DNA of 54,103 nucleotides from Syntrophobacteraceae bacterium (GCA_003165235.1 PLSV01000104.1:23382-77484); one strand, 5' to 3'; positions 35,573-44,888 are shown, counted from the first letter of the stretch. The notes: generated from the sequence alone by a model not told the origin. Numbers and translations are program-made.

Positions 35573-36535
35573 TTAGCAGGCCAGGGAGCCATAGGCGCTG
35601 CTGTACCTCTCGCAAAATTCCTCCCAACTAAACCTGTGCTCCTGTGTTCCATAATGTTCAAGGGAAAATGACGCTACGGTAGCCCCCATCCGGCATGCGG
35701 TGATCCACGGAAGATTCATGGCTCTGGCCTTGAGCAGCCCCGCTCGAAAAGCGTCGCCCGCTCCGGTCGGATCGAGAACCTTACTGACAGGGATAGCAGG
35801 GATAACCGCCCTGTCGCCTCCGATATAGATCGACGCCCCTTCCGATCCTTTTGTGGTGATCACCACCTTTACTGCATTATAGAGATTCTCTATTTCCCAG
35901 CCGGTCATCCGGAGAAACAGCGCGAGTTCATAATCATTTGAGATGAAGCAGAGCGCCCCTGAAACAACTTCCTTCAGTTCATCGCCATTCCAGATATTCA
36001 GGCTTTGCCCCGGGTCGAAGAAAAAGGGCGCATTGGCAAGCCTGGCTCTTTGCGCGAGATTCATCATGTCCATCTTGTTGCCTGGCCCTATGAACACCAT
36101 ATTGGAGCCATTGAACGATGGAAGGTCCGACTCGAAGGCCATTGCTCCAGGATTGAACGCGGTTATCTGATTATCATCCAGGTCGGTCGTAATGTATGCG
36201 CCGGCGGTATAGATGCCCGGAATCGCCTTTATATAGGCTGTCGGCAAACTATTTTGAATCAGCCATTGTTCATACCGGGAAAAATCCTCCCCGGAGGTAG
36301 CCACAATGAAGGGGGACTCTCCGAGAACGGCCAGGCTATACGCAATATTTCCAGCCGTCCCTCCGAATTTTTCGACCAGGCTCTTTATGTTGAAGCACAC
36401 GTTCAACACGTGAAGTTTGTCGGGCAGAATGTGATCGGCAAAGCGGCCCGGGAAATCCATGATGCGGTCATAAGCAAGTGAGCCGGAAACAAAAATTTTC
36501 ATTGCATGCGCCTGTTTGCGTAGTTGCTGGACCAT
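35573..36535 (-). CDS. PfkB-family carbohydrate/nucleoside kinase
   Basis: 320 residues of the ribokinase fold, ATP-dependent phosphorylation of a sugar or nucleoside. FGGTAGNIAYSLAVLG at the N-terminal signature and DPTGAGDAFRAGLL with the catalytic Asp near residue 252 are clear. The substrate region (FVSGSLAYDRIM, EKFGGTAGN) resembles adenosine-kinase-like members, so adenosine kinase is a reasonable but unproven guess. GGAGAG lies six bases before the ATG at 36535, so this start is preferred over the internal 36502. Confidence 0.85.
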   Translation of the reverse strand: MVQQLRKQAHAMKIFVSGSLAYDRIMDFPGRFADHILPDKLHVLNVCFNIKSLVEKFGGTAGNIAYSLAVLGESPFIVATSGEDFSRYEQWLIQNSLPTAYIKAIPGIYTAGAYITTDLDDNQITAFNPGAMAFESDLPSFNGSNMVFIGPGNKMDMMNLAQRARLANAPFFFDPGQSLNIWNGDELKEVVSGALCFISNDYELALFLRMTGWEIENLYNAVKVVITTKGSEGASIYIGGDRAVIPAIPVSKVLDPTGAGDAFRAGLLKARAMNLPWITACRMGATVASFSLEHYGTQEHRFSWEEFCERYSSAYGSLAC

Positions 36536-37028
36536 ACATTACTCTCCAAATTTGTATTATACCATGGAATGATTCCGCCTGCAAAAAGAGCACAAGCAGA
36601 TGCAACCTGAAACGGAAACCAGAAGGCGCGTACGGATAAAGATCCTCGCCAGGTGTGACCCGGCTTGATCTACGACACCTTCTGCGACGCCCCGGCGCCG
36701 GTCAGGTTTGAAATTTGCCCCTTGCTGATGCGGTGCTAATGCGGTTGCAATATGACGCATCCTTTGATAAAGTAAATCGCTAATTTTTTGTGGTTTCATG
36801 ACAGACGCTCAAAAACCTGATGTTTTGCCTGGGCAGAGTCTTTGAATGAAACTTGGGACGCTCCTCCGTCTGGTCCGGACAACCACTGCCGGCCCACCGC
36901 CAGGTATCCCAAATGGTGTATTCGGGCCAACAGCCCGTGGTCATCCCTTCTGCAGCTCCAACGGAGTTTCACGCCGATTCTGGCAGTACTGGCGTTTCTG
37001 AATCCTTCCAAAAACTAAAGGAGAAGTC
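36536..37028. other. Divergent intergenic region before the thiolase gene
   Basis: 493 bases between the PfkB kinase (minus) and the thiolase (plus). Short minus-strand ORFs at 36557-36799 and 36796-37011 have no family signature. No clear sigma-54 element for the thiolase was found by eye; the ribosome site AAAGGAG lies directly before the thiolase ATG. Nothing else recognised. Confidence 0.45.
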
Positions 37029-38312
37029 ATGAGAGAAGTGGTCATCGTAAGTGGGGCAAGAACTGCGGTCGGAAATTTCCTGGGATCGCTTAAGGACATC
37101 CCGGCGGCGCAGCTCGGAGCTATTTGCATTCGGGAGAGTTTGAAACGTGCCGGCCTGAGACCCATGGCGACTCAAGATATGGTTTCCTTTGCGCCTGACA
37201 AGTTGAAAGGATCCGGTATAATCGAGTTGGAGCAGAAATACCGCCAATGGGATGATTCACATCGCGAGATCGCGGTCGATGAGGTCATAATGGGCAATGT
37301 GGTCCAGGCCGCTCAGGGACAGAACCCGGCCCGCCAGGCCACCATTTATGCAGGTATGCCGAAGGAGACCCCGGCCTTTACCATCAATAAGGTCTGTGCT
37401 TCCGGAATGAAAGCCGTCGCCCTGGCTGCTCAGGCAATCGCAGCGGGTGACGCCGAAGTCCTCGTAGCCGGCGGGATGGAAAGCATGAGCAAGATTCCCT
37501 ACGCCATGCCGAACCTGCGCGAGGGCGCCCGCATGTTCAATGTGGAGGCCGTAGACCTGATGGTTCATGATGGATTGTGGGAGCTTTATTACGGTTATCA
37601 CATGGGGGTGACAGCTGAAAACATCGCCGAGAAATACGGGACCAGCCGCGAAGACCAGGACAAACTCTCTTTTGACAGCCATCAGCGCGCCAGAGCGGCA
37701 ATCGCTTCAGGCAGACTCAGGGATGAAATCGTCCCAATCTCTGTGCCAAAGTCCAAAGGTGATCCGCTCGTGTTCGAAGTAGACGAACGTCCGATGGATA
37801 CAACCCTGGAGAAAATGGCGAAACTGAAGCCGTTTTTCAAAAAGGACGGCACCGTCACGGCGGGCAACGCCTCAGGCGTCAATGATGCGGCAGCTGCGGT
37901 TCTGGTAATGTCCAAGGAGAAAGCCGACGAACTGGGGCTGAAGCCCCTGGCCTACATAAAGTCGTATGCAGCAGGCGCCATCGATCCGGCCTACATGGGC
38001 TGCGGGGTGATTCCCGCCACACGGCTGGCCCTGAAAAAGGCGGGATGGACCATGGACCAGGTGGACCTTGTCGAGCTGAATGAGGCGTTTGCATCTCAGG
38101 CCCTGGCCTGCATGCGGGAATTGAAGATGGATTGGAACAAGGTCAATGTCAATGGCGGCGGGATTTCCATCGGACATCCCATCGGGTGCACCGGAGCGCG
38201 AATCACTTACGCTCTGGCGATGGAAATGAACCGCAGAAATCTCAGCAAGGGCCTGGCCACTCTCTGTATCGGCGGGGGGATGGGCTTTACCCTCACTCTG
38301 GAAAGAAAATAA
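37029..38312 (+). CDS. Thiolase (acetyl-CoA acetyltransferase type) with an insertion
   Basis: Condenses or cleaves acyl-CoAs; the type with acetoacetyl-CoA specificity is most likely. 427 residues against about 392 for typical members. The nucleophilic cysteine lies in KVCASGMKAV (C123); the second catalytic group is GHPIGCTGAR with the histidine and cysteine. The extra length is an insertion of about 35 residues at roughly 44-82 (MATQDMVSFAPDKLKGSG and on), between AGL and VDEVIMGNV. It lies where a loop near the substrate site or subunit interface would be. The gene is convergent with the MFS gene and close to the CoA-transferase operon, so it may finish beta-oxidation of crotonyl-CoA. Confidence 0.92.
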   Translation: MREVVIVSGARTAVGNFLGSLKDIPAAQLGAICIRESLKRAGLRPMATQDMVSFAPDKLKGSGIIELEQKYRQWDDSHREIAVDEVIMGNVVQAAQGQNPARQATIYAGMPKETPAFTINKVCASGMKAVALAAQAIAAGDAEVLVAGGMESMSKIPYAMPNLREGARMFNVEAVDLMVHDGLWELYYGYHMGVTAENIAEKYGTSREDQDKLSFDSHQRARAAIASGRLRDEIVPISVPKSKGDPLVFEVDERPMDTTLEKMAKLKPFFKKDGTVTAGNASGVNDAAAAVLVMSKEKADELGLKPLAYIKSYAAGAIDPAYMGCGVIPATRLALKKAGWTMDQVDLVELNEAFASQALACMRELKMDWNKVNVNGGGISIGHPIGCTGARITYALAMEMNRRNLSKGLATLCIGGGMGFTLTLERK

Positions 38313-38368
38313 CCGTTCGCGCACCTGAGTTTTGACTTAGCGGGCGGCAGGATTTCACCCCAATAACG

Positions 38369-38414
38369 AAAGTCCCTCCGAGACGCCATGAAAAGGCGCT
38401 TCTGAGGGACTTTT
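38369..38414 (+). terminator. Terminator of the thiolase gene
   Basis: AAAGTCCCTC pairs with GAGGGACTTTT, with an inner CGCC/GGCG pairing, and ends in TTTT. It lies 57 bases after the thiolase stop. Confidence 0.8.
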
Positions 38415-38550
38415 CAGATCAGACAGATCCCGGAAGGGCGCATTTCCCAAATCCTGCAGGGCTTTTTCCTCGGGCCAAAGACCGTCTCCCCGCCGCGCAA
38501 GATTCCCCTTCCTAACCTGTTAAATCTTTTCCGTATTGTCAGCAGGAACA

Positions 38551-38580
38551 GGGAGTGCAGGAGCACTCCCCGTTTTTTTT
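38551..38580 (+). terminator. Second terminator before the convergent MFS gene
   Basis: GGGAGTGC-AGGA-GCACTCCC is an eight-pair stem followed by CG and eight T on the plus strand. It protects the 3' end of the MFS gene from transcription out of the thiolase side. Confidence 0.85.
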
Positions 38581-39932
38581 CAAACAATCAACTCCTCGTC
38601 CGTGATCTTAACAACTACCTTTGTGTCTACTGTAAAATACATCGCGACTGCGCCTATGAGGAGGGCTACGAAGCATAAAATGAAAGACATCTTGTAGGCG
38701 CCGACCGGGAACTTATCGCCCACTTTCCCGTATCCATCCAGGACAAGGCCCATTACTGCCTGGAACAAGGCGCCGCCTACAAAATACCAGATATTGACCA
38801 TACCGTTTGCTGTGGCGATAAAGCTGTGGGGCTGTCCCTCTGCAATGTGGGCATAATTTGGCACGTAGGCCCCGCAGAAAAAGCCCATAACGAAAAGGAG
38901 CGGATAAAAAGCTCCGACAGGAATGGAACTGGGCCAGATTATTACAGGCAACCATGAAATCGCATAGATGATGATTCCATAAAGTGAAGCTTTTCTGCGC
39001 GATTTAAGCAGCCTGTCCGATGCCCATCCTATGCTCAAACAACCCAGAGCCATACCGATGGGCCAGAACATGAGGATGTTGGCGGCTTGCTGCTTGGGGA
39101 TTCCATAGGTGTGCTGCAAATAGGGAATGCACCAAAGTCCCTGAAACCCCATAACAGTGCCGTAGATCATGAATGCATAGATGGCGATAAGCCAATAGTT
39201 CCTCATCATAAAAAGCTTTTTAAGGTTATCTTTAAAGGAAACATCGGCACCCGCCCCCTGGTAATAAGGAACATTGTCGATTTCCGAAACAGTTGGATAA
39301 CCTTTGTCGCTGGGTTTATTTCTCAGAATAATGAAATTCAGAGCGGCCAGAATGATCATGAAAGCGCCAAGCCAGAAGAACGAATATCGCCAGCCTACCA
39401 GACCCACCAGGAATGCCAGAGGCGCCGATGCGAGAATAGCTCCTGCATTACCCCATGTGAGCATCATCCCGGTAAGGGTGGAGAATTCGTTGGGCCGGAA
39501 CCAGTTCGCCAGGATTCTCATGCAGGGTATCCAGACAACTGCGACACCGACTCCCATGAGAAAGCGGCCGAAAATGATCAGGCCAAAACTGTGCGCCAGG
39601 CCGAACAAAGCTGTGCCTACCGCGGCTATGATGAAGAAAGTGCCAACCGAAAATCTCGGTCCGAAATAGTCGGACAGGATTCCGGACGGGATCTGCATCG
39701 CAGCATACGGATAGAAATACATGGACGATAGAATCCCGAGGCTCGTAGCTGTGAGGCCGAATTCCTTCATCAGTTCCGGCGCAACAACGGCTGGAGCTAC
39801 CCGGTCAAAGTAGACGAAGATATAAGTAAGAAGCAGGATTCCATAGCATATCCATCTGTAACGGAGCATTTTCCGGGCTAGATCAGCGAAATGCTCCTTT
39901 GGAATCGCAATCCCACCGGCCATTTGAGTCAT
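38580..39932 (-). CDS. Major facilitator superfamily transporter
   Basis: 450 residues, twelve predicted membrane helices. The start YFDRVAPAVVAPELMKEFG and the loop PSGILSDYFGPR (the DRxGRR-type loop between helices 2 and 3) place it with organic-anion MFS carriers (ACS/OFA-like); the substrate is not shown. The ATG at 39932 has GGAGGGACCC in front, so this start is chosen over 39974. It lies on the same strand as the operon upstream, separated by the fixX remnant, and could import the acid that the operon activates, which is inference. Confidence 0.88.
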   Translation of the reverse strand: MTQMAGGIAIPKEHFADLARKMLRYRWICYGILLLTYIFVYFDRVAPAVVAPELMKEFGLTATSLGILSSMYFYPYAAMQIPSGILSDYFGPRFSVGTFFIIAAVGTALFGLAHSFGLIIFGRFLMGVGVAVVWIPCMRILANWFRPNEFSTLTGMMLTWGNAGAILASAPLAFLVGLVGWRYSFFWLGAFMIILAALNFIILRNKPSDKGYPTVSEIDNVPYYQGAGADVSFKDNLKKLFMMRNYWLIAIYAFMIYGTVMGFQGLWCIPYLQHTYGIPKQQAANILMFWPIGMALGCLSIGWASDRLLKSRRKASLYGIIIYAISWLPVIIWPSSIPVGAFYPLLFVMGFFCGAYVPNYAHIAEGQPHSFIATANGMVNIWYFVGGALFQAVMGLVLDGYGKVGDKFPVGAYKMSFILCFVALLIGAVAMYFTVDTKVVVKITDEELIV

Positions 39933-40186
39933 GGGTCCCTCCGAAAGATTTGAATGTTCAAAAGTTTCAACCAAAGCCCTCCCCAGAGCCGAAACTCCGT
40001 GCTAATGCGTGGGCGGTAAGCCACTAACAGTTTTGGTTCCGTCCCCTTCTTGCGCGCAAATCAGTTTTTGATTTCTCCGCCATGCGCCAATATCAAACCT
40101 GGAGTTGTCAGATTACCATAGCCGGGACCAGGGAAGGCCCAGGAGCTTTAAAGAGGATGCGAAACAGCATTTTCTCCCCCTTCAGA

Positions 40187-40396
40187 TCAACCGTAGCGGA
40201 ACTGGATGCCGAAGCGGCCGCGGGCATAGACCCAAGCAGCAGCTTTTCTGCATTGGGGCAAACCACGCGGCGCGTTCCGCACTCAAGACATCTTTCGCAG
40301 TCGAAGCTGATGTCCCCATCCTTCACCTTGTAGAGACCAACCGGGCGCGCGTAGCTGCTGGGCTTGCCGGGGCAGGTCTCTTTACACAGGTCTCAT
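40187..40396 (-). pseudogene. Decayed FixX-like ferredoxin
   Basis: On the minus strand the pieces LCKETCPGKPSSYARPVGLY, DGDISFDCERCLECGT and then RRVVCP are the N-terminal and middle parts of a FixX-type ferredoxin linked to electron-transfer flavoprotein:quinone oxidoreductase. After a frameshift comes AWVYARGRFGIQFRYG with a stop at 40187, which equals the usual WxYPRGGFGVxxRYG end. The CxxCxxC set has lost a cysteine (CGTRRVV instead of CGTCRVV). Only MRPV-like codons open the frame before another shift. So there are two frame lesions and a lost cluster ligand. Confidence 0.8.
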
Positions 40397-40412
40397 TATC
40401 TTCCGCTCCCGG

Positions 40413-41552
40413 TTAACGCAGCAAGCCGCCGGCAATAACCATCCTCATAACTTCCGAGGTCCCCTCATAGATCTCCGTAATCTTCGCGTCCCTGTACAGA
40501 CGTTCGGCTTTGGTCCCCTTGATGTACCCGATGCCCCCATGGATCTGTACTGCGCGGTCCGTTTGACGGGAAGCCGTTTCGGAGGCGAACAACTTTGCCA
40601 TGGCGGCCTGACTGCTGTACGGCAGTCCCTGGTCGTAACACCAAGCCGCATGATAGGTTAAAAACCTCGATGCCTGCACTTCGGTCGCCATGTTGGCGAG
40701 CATCCACTGGATCGCCTGCAACGACCCGATGGGTTTTCCGAACTGGACTCTTTCCTTGGAATATTGTATCGATTCGTCGAGCGCGGCCTGAGCAATACCC
40801 AAGGCTTGCGCTGCAATGCCTATCCGACCGCCGTCAAGCGTCATCATGGCGATTTTGAACCCCTGCCCCTCACCACCCAGCAGGTTCTCTTTCGGAATCC
40901 GGCAGTCCTTCATGAACACTTCAGACGTAAGCGACCCTCGTATTCCCATCTTATTGAGGTGTTTTCCAATCTGAAGACCGGGAGCCCCAGCCGGGACGAT
41001 AAAAGCGCTGATCCCTTTCGTTCCCTTGGACTTGTCCGTCATGGCGAACACGATGAGCACACCGGCCACGGGAGCATTTGAGATGAACGTCTTGGTTCCA
41101 TTCAGGACCCATTCATTCCCATCCAGAACCGCTGTCGTTGTCCCTGCGGCCGCATCGGTCCCGGCCCCAGGCTCAGTCAGGGCGAAGGAGCCAAGCGTCT
41201 CACCTTTGCACAGCGGGGTAAGGTATTTCTGCTTTTGCTCTTCCGTACCAAACTTAAACAGCGGAAACCCTGCCAGGGAGGTGTGACACTCCACGGTAAT
41301 ACAGGTCGACGCGCATGCCCGCGAAAGCTCTTCGAGCACGATGATATAGCTTAGATAATCGGATCCGGCTCCACCGTATTCCACCGGATAGGGAATACCC
41401 AACCAGTCCTGTTCGGCGAGTTTTTTGACCGTCTCGGCAGGGAACCTCGGTTCCTGGTCGACTTCCCCGGCAATCGGACAAACATATTTTTCACAGAATT
41501 CCTTTACATTTTGCCGAATTAATTGATGCTCTTCAGTCAGATTGAAATCCAT
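40413..41552 (-). CDS. Acyl-CoA dehydrogenase (short-chain type)
   Basis: 379 residues, normal length. FAD-dependent alpha,beta-oxidation or reduction of an acyl-CoA, with electron-transfer flavoprotein as partner. Seen: ECHTSLAGFPLFKFG, FALTEPGAGTDAAAGTTTA, the FAD-binding WVLNGTKTFISNA, and the catalytic glutamate in ITEIYEGTSEVMRMVIA. Resembles butyryl-CoA dehydrogenases; chain length is not proven. Third gene of the operon after the AbfD-like gene, with a hairpin in the 129-base gap. No etfAB is near. Confidence 0.93.
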   Translation of the reverse strand: MDFNLTEEHQLIRQNVKEFCEKYVCPIAGEVDQEPRFPAETVKKLAEQDWLGIPYPVEYGGAGSDYLSYIIVLEELSRACASTCITVECHTSLAGFPLFKFGTEEQKQKYLTPLCKGETLGSFALTEPGAGTDAAAGTTTAVLDGNEWVLNGTKTFISNAPVAGVLIVFAMTDKSKGTKGISAFIVPAGAPGLQIGKHLNKMGIRGSLTSEVFMKDCRIPKENLLGGEGQGFKIAMMTLDGGRIGIAAQALGIAQAALDESIQYSKERVQFGKPIGSLQAIQWMLANMATEVQASRFLTYHAAWCYDQGLPYSSQAAMAKLFASETASRQTDRAVQIHGGIGYIKGTKAERLYRDAKITEIYEGTSEVMRMVIAGGLLR

Positions 41553-41621
41553 CTCTTAGTGTCCTTTCTCTCTATAAGTGCCTGCCACCAACCCATTGAG
41601 CATATAGCTGCTCCATACACC

Positions 41622-41663
41622 ATAGGGGCGGGAGGATTTCAAGAAAAAATCCGCCCGCCCCTG
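41622..41663 (-). terminator. Hairpin between the AbfD-like and acyl-CoA dehydrogenase genes
   Basis: AGGGGCGGG with CCCGCCCCT and GGATTT with AAATCC form a strong stem of about 15 pairs without a following T-run on the minus strand. It may be a partial terminator or a processing site that lowers expression of the dehydrogenase relative to the two upstream genes. Confidence 0.5.
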
Positions 41664-41681
41664 TCGTAATGCTTAAGATGG

Positions 41682-43151
41682 TTACTTCTTCTTCTTTTCC
41701 GGTTCGGGAACTTGCTCTTTTATGCCTGCGATTTTCCGGGCATAATCTGCAAACTGATCGATAGGCGTCAAAGCTCGCACAACCAGCTTGGCTCCGTCAG
41801 GGGAGCCACCGCCATGCATACAGCCTGGGACGCCGGCGCCAAGGGTTAGCCATTCGGAGAGCCTGGCGGCCCTCGCGCGTGCTTCAGCGCTGTATTTGTC
41901 GCTTGCCTTTACGGCTTTTTCGATTGTGGGGCCATAAACCGGGTTTTTGAAATCCGCATAGGACGGGAAGCAACCCGTCTCAACGATGCCTCCGCCGATG
42001 TCCTGGCAAATTCGCTTGGTCACATAGGGAAGGGTCGCAACATGAACCTTGTTGGCATGAGCTATAAGGGAGTCGGATACCCACATGCCGCCCGGCCCCT
42101 TTTTGCCAAGCGCCATGGCGCCAATTCCCATGGCGTAGGTGGTCTCGTTGTTTACCGCCATATCCACCATCTTATTGGCAAAAGTGCTTGCAGCCAAACC
42201 GTTTATTCGAGCCATCAAAGCTCCGGCCCCGATCATTACGTCTCCCTGGCCGGCCACGCATGCGCCGATACAGGCCCGGTAATTTGCAGTGAAGTACTCG
42301 ATTATTTTCCCCGAGTACTTGAATTCCTTGCACATGAAGACTCTTTCGTTCGGCACGAAGCAGTCCTCGAAGAACATATACGCCTGGGTGATCCCGGAAT
42401 CGGGAATATCCCACCCTTCTTCGAGTTCCCGCGAATCGCTCGCGCGGCGTGTCTCAACTATGGTAAGGCCCTCGATGTCCCGGGGGACCACGCATGAGAG
42501 CGCGTAATCCTGGTCATCTTCTCGATAGCCGCTGCCGGGCAGAATGAAAACTTCATTGGAGGCCGCCACGCCGCAGATCATCGTCTTATAGCCGCTGATG
42601 ACGATGCCGTCGGGGCGAACTTCCTTAATATGGACATTACTGTCGGGATTAGACTGCTGAGAAGGCCGCATAGCGCGGTCGCCTTTGGCGTCAGTAAGAG
42701 CTCCGGACACCACGAGGCCTTTCTTCTGAGATTCGATGATCCATTTCTTCAGGCGTTGCTGGTAGTTGGTGCCGAATTCCTTGTCGGTCATGGCGGTCAC
42801 GTTCCACAGGACGTTTTGGGCGTTCCAACCGACGCAAAGCCCACCGGTGCAACTCCCCGTGAAACGGTACATCCACCTTTTAAGCTTGGAGTTTCCCATC
42901 ACCTGATCCAGACCCTCCATCATTCCACTCCATCGGTGAATCTTTTCGCCGGGAAGGAATGTCGAATCGGTGGTGAAATCCTCGGCATACTGGGGATCAT
43001 TCGACGCATCGAACGCACGCGCGTGGCTCTCAACTGTTCTTTTAGTCGCCGGATCAGTCGTCACGTCTTCAATGAGCTTGCCAAATTTGTAGACATTCGG
43101 CCGCATCGCCTTCAGGGACTCCAGATACTCTTTTCTCGTCTTAACAGCCAT
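41682..43151 (-). CDS. AbfD-like protein (4-hydroxybutyryl-CoA dehydratase family, altered active site)
   Basis: 489 residues, the length of AbfD, the [4Fe-4S]/FAD enzyme that dehydrates 4-hydroxybutyryl-CoA to crotonyl-CoA. The fold is clear: DGAMTDPKGDR-like SGALTDAKGDRA, a hydrolase-like VFMCKEFKYSG, GQGDVMIGAG, and MHGGGSP. The Clostridium aminobutyricum cluster ligands, from memory, are C99, C103, H292 and C299, with E455 catalytic. Here they align with C101, C106 (one more residue between), Y291 instead of His, and C298, with an extra C294. The glutamate position is G443. So the cluster and catalysis are probably different. The C-terminus ends in a lysine run. Second gene of the operon. 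Confidence 0.88.
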   Translation of the reverse strand: MAVKTRKEYLESLKAMRPNVYKFGKLIEDVTTDPATKRTVESHARAFDASNDPQYAEDFTTDSTFLPGEKIHRWSGMMEGLDQVMGNSKLKRWMYRFTGSCTGGLCVGWNAQNVLWNVTAMTDKEFGTNYQQRLKKWIIESQKKGLVVSGALTDAKGDRAMRPSQQSNPDSNVHIKEVRPDGIVISGYKTMICGVAASNEVFILPGSGYREDDQDYALSCVVPRDIEGLTIVETRRASDSRELEEGWDIPDSGITQAYMFFEDCFVPNERVFMCKEFKYSGKIIEYFTANYRACIGACVAGQGDVMIGAGALMARINGLAASTFANKMVDMAVNNETTYAMGIGAMALGKKGPGGMWVSDSLIAHANKVHVATLPYVTKRICQDIGGGIVETGCFPSYADFKNPVYGPTIEKAVKASDKYSAEARARAARLSEWLTLGAGVPGCMHGGGSPDGAKLVVRALTPIDQFADYARKIAGIKEQVPEPEKKKK

Positions 43152-43201
43152 TGTTCACTCTCCTTGCTGAATGCAATACACGTATTACACGTGCTGCGGG
43201 G

Positions 43202-44812
43202 TTACTTCACAGGCACAGCCCGAGACTGGACGCCGTCGCTATTCTTCGCCAATATCTCAGGCTTTATGCCCATAGGAATTCTTTCATTGAAAATACGCGG
43301 GTCCATCTGCTTTAAGTCGGGAGATATGATGGGCTTGAACTCCATCTGATTCACAATATCTTTCTCCAGATCGACCCCGGGGGCAATTTCAACCAGTGTT
43401 ACGCCCTCCGGCTTCAACTCGAAAACAGCCCGCTCGGTAACGTAGAGAATCTTCTGACCGCTCGTACGGCCGTATTCTCCGCTGAAAGTGATGTGTTCCA
43501 CCTTTTTGACCAGTTTCTTCACCTTGCCCTCATTCACGATCTTTAAAGCGCCGTCGTATATTTCGACTTTCAGGCCGCTTGCAGTAAGGGTCCCGCAGAA
43601 AACAACGTTAGGCGTGCTCTGCGTGATATCAACGAACCCACCCGACCCGGCAATTCGAGGGCCGAATTTGCTGACATTGACATTGCCAAACTGGTCCATC
43701 TCAGCCATGCCCAGAACCGCAAGATCAAGCCCGCCGCCATCGTAGAAGTCGAACATGTTCGGGTGGTCCACCATTGCCTCGGGGTTAATCGCGCATCCGA
43801 AGTAAAGTCCTCCCAATGCAACTCCGCCGATCACTCCCGGTTCGACCGTCATTGTCAGATTGTCGCTTAGGCCCTCTTCGGCGCACACAACTCCGACCCC
43901 GGTGGGTATCCCGATTCCGAGATTGATAACGGCGTCCGGGACCAGTTCCATCGCACATCGGCGGCTGAGGATCTTCCTTTCGTTCATCGGCAAAGGCGCC
44001 ACTTCGCTCAGAGGAACCCTTATCTCTCCGCACAAGCTCGGGTTATATTGTTCCGCCATGGGGACCTGCCAATGGTTTTCCGGCTTGGCGACCACAATAT
44101 AGTCGACGACCACCTTGGGCACTTTGACCATCATAGGATGGATCGTGCCGGCCTTGGCAAGTCTTTCGACCTGGACGATAACTTTGCCGCCCGCCCCTCT
44201 GGCTGCGAGCGCCAGGGCCAGAAACTCCAGCATGATCCCTTCTCTTTCGATGGAAATGTTTCCGAGTTCGTCGGCGGTGGTCCCGCGAATGATTGCCCAA
44301 TCGATCGGGAAAGTCTTATAGAACAGGTATTCCTTGCCGCCGATCTCCATCAGTTCGACAAGAGTTTCTTTGCTGATGCTGTTCAAGCGGCCGCAGGTTT
44401 CCCTGGGGTCAACGAACGTCTTCAGACCAACGTGGGTGAGAATGCCCGGTTTTTTGGACGCAATCGCCTGCAAGAGGTTCATGTATGGTCCCTGGGGAAT
44501 ATTGTACGCCTCAATTTTCTCCGTGACCGCCAACCGGATGATATCGGGCTGAAGCCCCCAGTGCGCGGCAATGACCCGCTTGATTAAGCCCTCTTTGCCC
44601 CACCGGTTCAGTCCCCAATTGGACTTGCCATCGTTTTGGCTGGCGCCGTGGGTCAGAATGAGATCCCTTGGCTCACCGGTTTCCAAAAATCTCTTCTCCA
44701 TCGCCAGGGAGATCTCCTCCGGATGGCCCATTCCCATAAAACCCGATATGGCCACCGTATCTCCGGATTTGATCATCTGGACTGCTTCGTCAGCAGAAAT
44801 AACCTTCGCCAT
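43202..44812 (-). CDS. Fused-subunit acyl-CoA:acid CoA-transferase
   Basis: 536 residues from the ATG at 44812, preceded by CAGGAGG. Class I CoA-transferase with the alpha and beta halves in one chain, like propionate CoA-transferase/YdiF. The catalytic glutamate is in MTVEPGVIGG (after INLGIGIPTGV, beta half); the first half carries SGFMGMGHPEEIS. It moves CoA from acetyl-CoA or a similar donor to a short hydroxy or branched acid. Family members have broad or varied substrates, so the substrate is open; context suggests a hydroxy-acid. First gene after the sigma-54 promoter; a 50-base gap separates it from the AbfD-like gene. Confidence 0.9.
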   Translation of the reverse strand: MAKVISADEAVQMIKSGDTVAISGFMGMGHPEEISLAMEKRFLETGEPRDLILTHGASQNDGKSNWGLNRWGKEGLIKRVIAAHWGLQPDIIRLAVTEKIEAYNIPQGPYMNLLQAIASKKPGILTHVGLKTFVDPRETCGRLNSISKETLVELMEIGGKEYLFYKTFPIDWAIIRGTTADELGNISIEREGIMLEFLALALAARGAGGKVIVQVERLAKAGTIHPMMVKVPKVVVDYIVVAKPENHWQVPMAEQYNPSLCGEIRVPLSEVAPLPMNERKILSRRCAMELVPDAVINLGIGIPTGVGVVCAEEGLSDNLTMTVEPGVIGGVALGGLYFGCAINPEAMVDHPNMFDFYDGGGLDLAVLGMAEMDQFGNVNVSKFGPRIAGSGGFVDITQSTPNVVFCGTLTASGLKVEIYDGALKIVNEGKVKKLVKKVEHITFSGEYGRTSGQKILYVTERAVFELKPEGVTLVEIAPGVDLEKDIVNQMEFKPIISPDLKQMDPRIFNERIPMGIKPEILAKNSDGVQSRAVPVK

Positions 44813-44888
44813 GTTAAAGCCTCCTGTTTTCTCTGAGCACTTGCGTCTAGCCTGGCATACCCGGCAATTTCCGGTCGTTGTTACTGAA

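Noticed and set aside
36985..37000. TGGCAGTACTGGCGTT as a sigma-54 promoter for the thiolase
   Set aside because: GC is missing at the -12 position in the required register, so it does not match the -24/-12 consensus.
36557..37011. Two short minus-strand ORFs before the thiolase gene
   Set aside because: No coding signature, and no start sites of quality.
40050..40059. TTGCGCGCAA palindrome upstream of the MFS gene
   Set aside because: Ten bases only, no supporting half-sites; likely chance in GC-rich DNA.
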